From the NCBI GenBank assembly GCA_963989385.1, contig OZ022508.1, positions 56,397,087-56,461,086 of the forward strand: DNA of 64,000 nt. Reading direction: 5' to 3'. Made by a program: the position numbers and the translations under genes. The notes below the pieces were generated by a model, which did not search any database, had not been told where the DNA came from, and saw only the letters and a program-made list of their open reading frames with translations. How positions within the stretch are numbered: position 1 is the stretch's first letter; every line of letters begins with the position of its first letter. Source of the stretch: Ctena decussata (Eukaryota; Mollusca; Bivalvia; Lucinida; Lucinidae). Shown one piece after another: positions 60,301 to 64,000 of this stretch.

Positions 60301-60794
60301 CACATTAAATCTTATATAATTAATACTTCAGCGAATCTAATTATTTGGAATTTGCTCTTGTCAAAGACAACTGGTTCGGCCACTTACTTTCGTTTCTCCC
60401 GGAGTTCCGCTGATTCAAGAAGGGCAGTTGTCAGTTACTGGCGAAAGAATGTGCACTTAGTACTGGTTAACCGCTTAGGAGGTCTAAGCCTGCCCAGGAA
60501 TAGTGTGGTTAGGTTAACTGACCGTCCTGACATGACCATAGCTGTTTACCGTGGAACAACAACAACAACAACAATGTCAAAGACAAGAATAAATCAACTT
60601 AAGTATCAGTTTTGCTTGTCGCGGATTATAATCTCTAGGTATACCTTTTGTACGACTTTTCCAGGCGTTCTTTGTCTTGTTGTTGTTGCTTGAGATCTCT
60701 GAGAACACCAAGAATGACGGATTCGAACGTCTCCAAGAGTTCTGGGTTGCCCGTATGGTGAAGTTGCTGATACAATTCACACACTTGCTCCTGA
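39236..60794 (-). CDS. RASEF: RASEF-like large Rab GTPase gene, sixteen 3' coding exons
   Basis: RASEF-type proteins (Rab45 group) combine N-terminal EF-hands, a coiled coil and a C-terminal Rab domain, and act on membranes near the centrosome and in traffic. Sixteen exons join in one frame of about 640 residues: a coiled coil (60794-58093), a Ser/Arg-rich linker (56733-46219), then a Rab domain with G1 GDAAVGKS, G3 WDTAGQE, G4 GNKTD and G5 ETSAKDG, ending KACCGS-stop. The two cysteines fit double prenylation. The closest relatives are RASEF and CRACR2A/Rab44; LYQQLH in the coiled coil and the CC-x-x end favour RASEF. The EF-hand exons are not in the window and should lie beyond 64 kb. All G motifs are intact. 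Confidence 0.9.
39373..39650. mobile_element. Hairpin element family G, copy 2
   Basis: Same arms (tcatttcatatgaa and complement), loop (ctcgccgaaggctcg) and upstream block as 27100-27478. Just inside the last RASEF intron. Confidence 0.78.
39785..39865 (+). repeat. Degenerate (ATGCT)n microsatellite
   Basis: Repeats of ctatgctatg with interruptions. Low complexity. Confidence 0.8.
40042..40118 (-). CDS. RASEF: RASEF-like exon, Rab domain G5
   Basis: Acceptor ctttcag and donor AG|gttagt. Encodes [20 protein letters not shown], then VSELT. ETSAKDG is the G5 box. Confidence 0.97.
40585..40712 (+). repeat. Dispersed repeat family K, copy 1
   Basis: Shares tgcccacgccc, gcttttgcggagctc-like and gatcccaaaggac/ccagaaaa...tctgcact blocks with 53425-53565. 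Origin unknown. Confidence 0.5.
40859..40978 (-). CDS. RASEF: RASEF-like exon, Rab domain G4
   Basis: Acceptor cttcgcag and donor CGG|gtatat. Encodes [20 protein letters not shown], then [25 protein letters not shown] is the guanine-specificity box. The start was chosen because it gives seven residues between SIE and PIM as in RASEF; the open frame upstream to 41038 is not needed. Confidence 0.93.
41635..41749 (-). CDS. RASEF: RASEF-like exon, Rab domain switch II and helix
   Basis: Acceptor tatag. Encodes [20 protein letters not shown], then [18 protein letters not shown]. The donor GAG|gttcgt is weak at positions +3 to +6, but using it gives the exact family spacing to the next exon. Confidence 0.92.
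41795..42060. repeat. Family I repeat
   Basis: Has gaatgggtacacttccataa, tgacttcctgcttgcttcc and cttacaggacagaacttgc in family order. In a RASEF intron. Confidence 0.6.
42948..43029 (-). CDS. RASEF: RASEF-like exon, Rab domain G3
   Basis: Acceptor cacag and donor AG|gtaatg. Encodes [20 protein letters not shown], then DTAGQE. Gln of DTAGQE, the residue needed for hydrolysis, is present. Confidence 0.97.
43540..43686 (+). repeat. Degenerate tandem repeat, left half
   Basis: Units of the type tcatctgtcagtttacaatct(a). The same units continue after the mariner-like element (45064-45300), so the insertion split an older array. Confidence 0.65.
43687..45063. mobile_element. mariner-sized element with TA target duplication
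   Basis: Ends cagggtgttaagaaagttcg on the left and an inverse copy on the right (cgaacttttttaacaccctg), with two or three differences, flanked by TA (43685-43686 and 45064-45065). The 1377-bp length is that of a complete mariner, but I see no transposase reading in any frame, so it is either badly decayed or unrelated inside. Confidence 0.8.
45064..45300 (+). repeat. Degenerate tandem repeat, right half
   Basis: tcatctgtcagtttacaatc, gtctgccagtttacattct and tcggctgccagtttacatc repeat at irregular 50-80 bp spacing. Confidence 0.65.
45534..45669 (-). CDS. RASEF: RASEF-like exon, Rab domain G1 (P-loop)
   Basis: Acceptor ttacag and donor G|gtaaat. Encodes [20 protein letters not shown], then [20 protein letters not shown] and [13 protein letters not shown] is the G1 box; the Thr of SSTLG is the switch I residue that should bind magnesium. 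Confidence 0.96.
46219..46422 (-). CDS. RASEF: RASEF-like exon, Ser/Arg-rich linker
   Basis: Acceptor ttttgcag and donor GAT|gtaaga; 68 codons, phase 0 both ends. Acidic start [20 protein letters not shown], then [21 protein letters not shown] candidate phosphorylation and flexible region before the GTPase. Confidence 0.9.
47097..47236 (-). CDS. RASEF: RASEF-like exon, linker
   Basis: Acceptor ttttcag and donor GAG|gtaagt. Encodes [20 protein letters not shown], then [20 protein letters not shown] and QQPLIE. Acidic then basic. Confidence 0.87.
48945..49065 (-). repeat. SINE family C tail fragment
   Basis: ggtggccgtataggggcggtatgggcaagaggcccgcggtatctttgg parallels the ccgtaggggcagtgg...gtagagacccactgtatcttggg stretch of 32283-32608. 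Confidence 0.45.
49190..49460 (+). repeat. tRNA-derived SINE family C, plus-strand copy
   Basis: Head cgccacggaagagtgattagagac, then a perfect B-box-like ggttcgaatcc, then the family body gactggaaaagtctc and aatgggtgactttttcgaat. Followed by a (TC)n tract. The body match to 32283-32608 shows it is a SINE, not a tRNA gene. Confidence 0.8.
49484..49540 (+). repeat. (TC)n microsatellite
   Basis: Mostly tctctctc with a few breaks (tatctc, tgagtgtctg). Confidence 0.9.
49992..50152 (-). CDS. RASEF: RASEF-like exon, linker
   Basis: Acceptor ttttcag and donor G|gtatat. Encodes [20 protein letters not shown], then [20 protein letters not shown] and [13 protein letters not shown]. Its phases join cleanly to the exons on both sides across a 4.9-kb and a 2.8-kb intron. 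Confidence 0.85.
50743..50963. mobile_element. Foldback element family H, copy 2
   Basis: Ends gagtcgcgatacgacagaac and ggttttgtcgtgtcgcggc; inner arms caacaaaatggcatatgcgc, gaagactcagatcagcctgg as in the other copies. Confidence 0.82.
51060..51430. repeat. Family I repeat, long copy
   Basis: Contains agtaaatgggtacaattgc, gaaaattcattccttcacg, ttcaccccttttgaaagg and a second round of aagggaaggctac-type blocks. Non-coding, RASEF intron. Confidence 0.55.
51738..51846. mobile_element. Short MITE of ggttgattcaacctt repeats
   Basis: Ends cccactgggcaaacaaggtt and a worn inverse (gtgtgcctgctgtg). The interior is a mirror-like chain of gttgaatcaaccttg. The ends resemble the cagcaggcac family but the core motif differs. 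Confidence 0.7.
52045..52295 (+). repeat. Two-copy tandem duplication, about 130 bp
   Basis: aatgtgctctacattcaaga twice (52057 and 52178) and tttgagaggag twice. Also shows short inverted pairing between ctctcctc and gagaggag. Confidence 0.75.
52560..52720. repeat. Family I repeat fragment
   Basis: ggtgaatgtctacaaattta, ggggaagcaactctgcc, then aaggaaaagctt...ctttcctttaag hairpin. Followed by the palindrome at 52764-52836. Confidence 0.55.
52764..52836. repeat. Large near-perfect palindrome
   Basis: ggaacatcttttatgatttc and its complement, extended outward by ccttcac/gtgaagg with one mismatch (taag / tttg) and joined by ttttaaaa. Arms about 36 nt. Confidence 0.9.
52956..53226 (-). repeat. tRNA-derived SINE family A, best full copy
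   Basis: Minus-strand head gggccgcgtagcgcaatcgg (A-box tagcgcaatcgg), anticodon-like ctgactcataagtcag stem, ctgggttcgaaacccgg (B-box), then the body and tail. Flanked by gttcacgtaatgat (52942-52955) and gttcatgtaatgat (53227-53240), one mismatch. Confidence 0.93.
53425..53565 (+). repeat. Dispersed repeat family K, copy 2
   Basis: Blocks tgcccacgccctagcacc, aagctccctttaaaaac and ccaatgatcccaaagcacca parallel 40585-40712. Confidence 0.5.
53777..54545. mobile_element. Hairpin element family L, copy 2, split by a SINE
   Basis: First hairpin 53800-53912 (gtgtaaactacattgggtcgc and complement), then SINE A (53951-54112), then a second hairpin (54135-54250, loop cccgaaggggctcg) and the family tail gtttactatagggctttt. 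Same order as 30205-30640 but with two hairpins. Confidence 0.72.
53951..54112 (+). repeat. tRNA-derived SINE family A, 5'-truncated, 13-bp target duplication
   Basis: Starts inside the family body (gaagggcagttgtcagttac) and ends gtttaccgtggacgttaagc plus a tail. The exact repeat acagtcggttcaa flanks it (53938-53950 and 54113-54125). The tRNA head is absent, as expected for incomplete reverse transcription. Confidence 0.92.
54899..55009. repeat. Long hairpin with loop cgcgcttcgcgctcg
   Basis: Arms ttgcccaatatatcactag, taggtcagtcg, gtgatat and complements. It lies just left of RASEF exon 55055-55137. Part of the GC-loop hairpin group. Confidence 0.8.
55055..55137 (-). CDS. RASEF: RASEF-like exon, linker
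   Basis: Acceptor tttttcag and donor GC|gtaagt. Encodes [20 protein letters not shown], then EYFQSTP. Low-complexity linker; assignment rests on splice sites, phase and length. Confidence 0.82.
55186..55360. repeat. Foldback repeat with gccgac microsatellite
   Basis: Starts gacctgtcacagggccaggatagctcgcctg like 5666; the core is a degenerate (gccgac)n run at 55268-55330. The right hairpin arm is worn. Confidence 0.65.
55985..56166 (-). repeat. tRNA-derived SINE family C copy
   Basis: Minus-strand head agcgcgtggccaagtggtga (A-box), ggattcaaatccc (B-box), then the family body with ccttttctgaatcagg. Immediately followed on the right by the Harbinger-like MITE. Confidence 0.8.
56170..56592. mobile_element. 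PIF/Harbinger-like MITE, TAA target duplication
   Basis: Ends gggcgcgtttacacgagcaa and the inverse tcgtgtaaacgcgccc, flanked by TAA (56167-56169 and 56593-56595). The interior repeats gtttacacggagcaaa and ctttgtcacataaac. The 3-bp TWA duplication fits Harbinger. 423 bp, no coding. Confidence 0.88.
56637..56733 (-). CDS. RASEF: RASEF-like exon, coiled coil to linker
   Basis: Acceptor tctgcag and donor GTA|gtaagc. Encodes [20 protein letters not shown], then [13 protein letters not shown] Harbinger-like MITE ends 45 bp from its donor. Confidence 0.92.
56973..57172. mobile_element. Foldback MITE family N, copy 2
   Basis: Ends agagctctagataagaggga and cttatctagagctct; the central arms catatgttgtgacccctcat are as in 13937-14122, with a perfect tcgtcgagacga-type centre. 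Confidence 0.85.
57624..57988. mobile_element. Tc1/mariner-type MITE, TA target duplication
   Basis: Ends ccgtatacgcgataattttc and the inverse (ttaccgcgtatacgg), flanked by TA (57622-57623 and 57989-57990). Rich in cgcgaaa / tttcgcg steps. 365 bp, no coding. Confidence 0.88.
57799..57860. repeat. Perfect 28-nt-arm palindrome inside the MITE
   Basis: catttgagccagttctttca continues to a 28-nt arm, exactly inverted after a 6-nt loop (tggccg). No mismatch seen. Confidence 0.95.
58093..58161 (-). CDS. RASEF: RASEF-like exon, coiled coil end
   Basis: Acceptor atttcag and donor CA|gtgagt. Encodes [20 protein letters not shown], then LL. Joins forward to give [11 protein letters not shown], like RASEF LLxxxNxxLHD. 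Confidence 0.9.
58968..59161 (-). CDS. RASEF: RASEF-like exon, coiled coil
   Basis: Acceptor cttcag and donor AT|gtaagt. Encodes [40 protein letters not shown] and [20 protein letters not shown] before HELE. Resembles the RASEF central coiled coil (RQLxxELTDAxTNV). Confidence 0.92.
59345..59583. repeat. Family I repeat
   Basis: gaatagtcattcattttttc, tgactgcttccttggatgaa, aaagaatttgcttctagagg and cagagttgcttcccttgc in family order. It ends at the donor of a RASEF exon. Confidence 0.6.
59584..59679 (-). CDS. RASEF: RASEF-like exon, coiled coil
   Basis: Acceptor ttatag and donor CAG|gtcagt. 32 codons: [20 protein letters not shown], then [12 protein letters not shown]. Coiled coil, phase 0 at both ends. 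The family I repeat at 59345-59583 abuts its donor side. Confidence 0.9.
60090..60180 (-). CDS. RASEF: RASEF-like exon, coiled coil
   Basis: Acceptor tgtcag and donor CGA|gtaggt. Encodes [20 protein letters not shown], then [10 protein letters not shown]; heptad-like and highly charged. Phases match both neighbours. Confidence 0.9.
60371..60574 (+). repeat. tRNA-derived SINE family A, 5'-truncated, 12-bp target duplication, (CAA)n tail
   Basis: Starts in ggccacttactttcgtttct, runs through the body to gtttaccgtgg and ends aacaacaacaacaacaa. The exact repeat tgtcaaagacaa flanks it (60359-60370 and 60575-60586). It lies 70 bp from a RASEF exon donor. Confidence 0.92.
60645..60794 (-). CDS. RASEF: RASEF-like exon (first in window): coiled-coil start
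   Basis: Acceptor atttcag and donor AG|gtatac. Encodes [20 protein letters not shown], then [20 protein letters not shown] and KERLEKSYK. The LYQQLH..PELL pattern is typical of the segment after the EF-hands in RASEF. It starts with one base of a split codon, so an upstream exon exists. Confidence 0.93.
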
Positions 60795-60823
60795 CTGAAA
60801 TACAGGTAAATTAAAGATAAAAT

Positions 60824-61114
60824 GAGCCGCGACACGAGAAAACCAACAAAGTGGCATGTGCGCCCAGCGCAGACTCAGATCAGCCTGGGCATCCGACCAG
60901 TCTGATCAGAGTCTTCGCTGTCCAGACTCAGATCAGCCTGGGCATCCGCCCAGTCTGATCAGAGTCTTCGCTGTCCGCACGGAAGTAGCTTAGACACTTA
61001 GCTACTCTTTAAGAGCTTAGCGAAGAGTCTGATCAGACTCGGCGGATGCCCATGCTGATCTGAGTTTGTTCTGGGCGCACAACCACTTTGTTGGTTTTGT
61101 CGTGTCGCGGCTCA
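60824..61114. mobile_element. Foldback element family H, copy 3, with internal duplication
   Basis: Ends gagccgcgacacgagaaaac and gttttgtcgtgtcgcggctc. The block actcagatcagcctgggcat occurs twice in a row on the left arm (60870 and 60924), making it longer than the other copies. It starts 30 bp from a RASEF exon. Confidence 0.88.
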
Positions 61115-61149
61115 TTAATAAAGGTAAAATGTACAAGAGAATCCTCATC

Positions 61150-61380
61150 TTATGGTGAATGGGTACACTTTCAGGAGAAGCAACTCTTTCGTTTTCATTC
61201 TGACCCCCTTTTCAATGGCGGTTTACTCTTAGAGGAAAGAATTTGCTACTAAAGGAGCAAATCTTTCCTTAAAGAGTTCACCCCTTTTGAAGGGCTACGT
61301 CGTGGAAGGAAGGACACTGAAAATCACAAAGTTGTTCCCCTTCGTAAAATGGTGGTGTCCCCTTAAAGATTTTCGCCCTT
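61150..61380. repeat. Family I repeat
   Basis: gtgaatgggtacactttcag, gagaagcaactctttcg, aaagaatttgctactaaagg with its inverse ctttcctt, and ttcaccccttttgaagg. Confidence 0.6.
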
Positions 61381-63640
61381 GTTTGGTTTAAACGATATTT
61401 TATTGACTATAAATTACATACATGTACTACAATACAATTTCAAAAGTGTTAGGATTTGACAGTAAGCAAAATGCTTATATATTAAGTCATTTCCTTGCGC
61501 CCTTGTTTATAATTACAAAAAAAATAAATATTTTTTCTATGAAATATTTGCTTAGAGACTCCGAAATGGCTTGTTATACATTTGACAATAAATATTCAGA
61601 GCAATTTTAGTGAACAATAATTTTTTAAGTCAAGAAATAAAATGAAATTGTAAAATCGCGGACCGCAATCGAAATCGCCTCAAGAGGATTGAATAAATTT
61701 GCTCTGACATCACTAGCGTGTGCACGAATCAGAAAAATACCTAGGTATAGTCATATGACCGTAAGGCGTGGTATCAACTTTCCTATTGGTTCAAGATTGA
61801 GTTAATCTACATTTTCAATCTTGATACTACATCTTAATTATAAATTACATTAAACTGAAATACTTTTTTTCTGAATTTTTACCTTGGATTTAGATATGAT
61901 TATGTATGATCTAACGAAATTAGTAAAATTGTTTATTTTGGAGATGGTGAAAAAATGAGGGAGTATACTTTTAAGCTCGCATATGCGAACATTATATCCC
62001 AATACTAGGACCTATGTGAATTGCGGTTTGCAATCACATGCTTTTATGTTTCATCAACCTAGCAAGAAATGCACAACATGATACAAAAGAGGAAAATTAT
62101 TGATACACAAAAATCTGCATGTTAAGCGTTTTATGAACAACCAAAACAAGAATGACAGCTAGATATGAAATGGCTGAGATGTCTGGAATCTATTTTAGTT
62201 ACAGAAATGATAATGAAATGATGATAATAATAATAATAATATAGGCGTGGAAATGATAATGAAATAATAATGATAATAAACACTGTTTATCGATGTCATT
62301 ATAACTGATGCCGCATTGAAGTTGCTGCCATCAAACCTCTTAATTAATCCTGTATATAATCCCAGTTTCCGTTTGAATGCATCCTTGCAGTTAATCGTCG
62401 GATTTGGGGTTATGTCCCTTGATGGCTCTTCTGTTAAAGGAAACAGGGGTACACATCCGGCATAATCCAAAGCATTAACTTCCGCCAGAACGTTCAAAGA
62501 ACTCATTTGCGAATAGAAGTCCATCGTGTGGAATATCAATGCCTTCTGGCCAAGTCCAAGGAAACAGTTGCACCCTAAGGATCCCCAAGTTCAGCACTTT
62601 ACATGATAGGAGCGATACATAATTTTCAATAGTCTGGATGAGGCATATAACCAACCAACATTACATGATCCATTTTAAAATCTGCAGAAACCCATAATTT
62701 CTAAACATCCATTTACAAACTGTAACAAAATAAAATGACCTCTAAGGTGCAAAAAGAAAAACAGTTATTTTGAATAACCTGCTGATTTGTCCACATGCGA
62801 TAACGAGTGATACAAATTGTAACAACACTGAGTTCTTTCATAACGAGTGATAATAACTTAAGGTGGTAAAGATGCATAAAACTGTAGAGAGGTCTAGCAA
62901 CAAAGTAGATATTGGTCACTGGTCGGCAACTTGATAATCCTCACCAATCATAACTGGATCCAAGTAACGATGCTCGAAATCAAGTCTGTATACCGTCACG
63001 CAATAGCTCATTTATAATGCTGGAACTAACACAGAAATTGCTGAAACTCGATTGCGTAAATGACTATTTACACCACCTTGCTAAATCTGCTGAAAATTAA
63101 TATATGCTCACCAGTGAGTCTGAAACTCTGTCATGACAGTCATGATGAAACTGCAGCAACTAGTATCAGTTGCCTGGGCAGATTAATAGCTCTGCGACTG
63201 AATAAACACTGAATAGTAAAAACTGCTGCAGCAAGATAAACCTAACTAGTTAGGCTGAAACTGCTGCCTCTAAATAAACCCTGGATCAATTGCCTAACAA
63301 GAGCTGGGCTAAAATTGTTGCACCTAGATGCAATTACATAACTGCTAAAACTGTTTAAACCGCTTTACAACACTTAGGATAAAGCCCTTGAAATTAGATT
63401 TAAAATTGCTACAACTGTTCCGCGACAATTAACTTAATCTATGACAAAACTTTTGAAAAGGTTTGCAGTTTAAGTAAAAGTTACGATGAAACTTTTGAAA
63501 CGGTCTGCATTAAAAGGGAAAAGCGGTTTTATTATCAATTTATTTAATATTATAAGTAGCAGTAGTATCATATTATTACTATTTCACGCGGAGTATTGTG
63601 TGTACATGTAATATTTCACGCAGCTTCTTCTCGGCTAAAA
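61381..63640. other. Non-coding or unrecognised DNA upstream of the first visible RASEF exon
   Basis: AT-rich, with a taataataa microsatellite (62213-62282) and an aaactgctgca-type degenerate repeat at 63100-63420. One minus-strand frame (62195-62539, PSRDITPNPTINCKDAFKRK near the middle) resembles nothing I know and has no convincing splice sites. No EF-hand sequence was found. Confidence 0.5.
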
Positions 63641-63647
63641 GTCACTG

Positions 63648-63790
63648 TAGCTCAGTCCTGCTGGGCTAGCGGTAGGAACCCACTGCAGGCGAAAAGCCTT
63701 TTACACGTGAACGGCGTTTCATTGCACACAGCATTTCATTATCATCTTTTCATCGCTTCGATAAGACTGAAATATTGATAGCCACACAAA
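63648..63790 (+). repeat. tRNA-derived SINE-like repeat (family E)
   Basis: ctgtagctcagtcctgctgg head, then aaagccttttacacgtgaac, tttcattgcacacagcattt and gactgaaatattgatag, as in the 4150-4375 copy. Confidence 0.6.
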
Positions 63791-63830
63791 AATATAGTAA
63801 ACAAATGACAGAGCCATTGCACTGCCTCAA

Positions 63831-63981
63831 TGAGCATTTTTCAACCCCAACAAAAATGCGGCAAAACAACAAAGTTAAATAATATTTCTGAATGTTAAGC
63901 TAATAAGCATAACATTCAGAAATACTATTTAACTCTGTTGTTTTGTCGCATTTTTGTTGGGGTTGAAAAATGCACATTGGG
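63831..63981. repeat. Long palindrome at the right edge
   Basis: gcatttttcaaccccaacaa, aatgcggcaaaacaac, aatatttctgaatgtta and their complements form arms of about 65 nt with a few mismatches. The ends may lie near the window edge. Confidence 0.85.
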
Positions 63982-64000
63982 GCCACTGAAAGTTTCGAAA

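Noticed and set aside
60378..60405. Possible small RASEF exon ending cgaaa|gtaagt
   Set aside because: The stretch is part of a SINE A copy (ggccacatactttcgtttct in other copies) with target duplications on both sides.
62195..62539. 114-residue minus-strand open frame upstream of RASEF
   Set aside because: No recognisable domain, no EF-hand pattern, ends in a taataa microsatellite, and no convincing splice sites.

Overview
The window looks like nuclear DNA from an invertebrate animal, most likely a mollusc and probably a bivalve. Genes are split into short exons with GT-AG introns. AT-rich non-coding DNA is packed with short inverted-repeat elements and tRNA-derived SINEs, and the two recognisable host genes are conserved animal genes. 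The lineage call is inference from repeat style and protein similarity; no database search was possible.

Layout. (1) About 1-21.05 kb, minus strand: the 5' two thirds of RUVBL2/Reptin, an AAA+ ATPase. Eleven coding exons from a 9-nt first exon (21036-21044) to the Walker B exon (2020-2138) join in frame into about 332 residues. The last exons lie beyond the left edge. Its introns hold two hAT-type elements with perfect 8-bp target duplications, a pogo/Tc1-type MITE, a diverged five-unit array, several SINEs, a truncated LINE and a large palindrome-rich composite element. (2) 21.05-21.7 kb: the 5' flank of RUVBL2. (3) 21.7-26.0 kb: a decayed, apparently intronless minus-strand gene with the acidic-motif order of a FEN/XPG-like (PIN-fold) nuclease followed by a cysteine-rich CXC tail. 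A matching 13-bp inverted repeat lies on each side, so it may be a mobile element about 4.3 kb long. (4) 26-38.5 kb: gene-free, mostly hairpin MITEs and SINEs. (5) 39.24-60.79 kb, minus strand: the 3' part of a RASEF-like gene (coiled coil, Ser/Arg-rich linker, C-terminal Rab GTPase). Sixteen exons join in frame and end with Cys-Cys-Gly-Ser and a stop. The N-terminal EF-hand exons should lie beyond 64 kb. (6) 60.8-64 kb: intronic or upstream DNA with foldback repeats and no exon I can support.

The two host genes show no sign of working together. RUVBL2 acts in chromatin-remodelling and R2TP complexes; RASEF-type large Rabs act in membrane traffic. The most unusual content is the mobile DNA: the FEN-like/CXC element, the composite palindrome element, a SINE family with clear target duplications, nested insertions that give a relative time order, and a group of long hairpins sharing a GC-rich loop.
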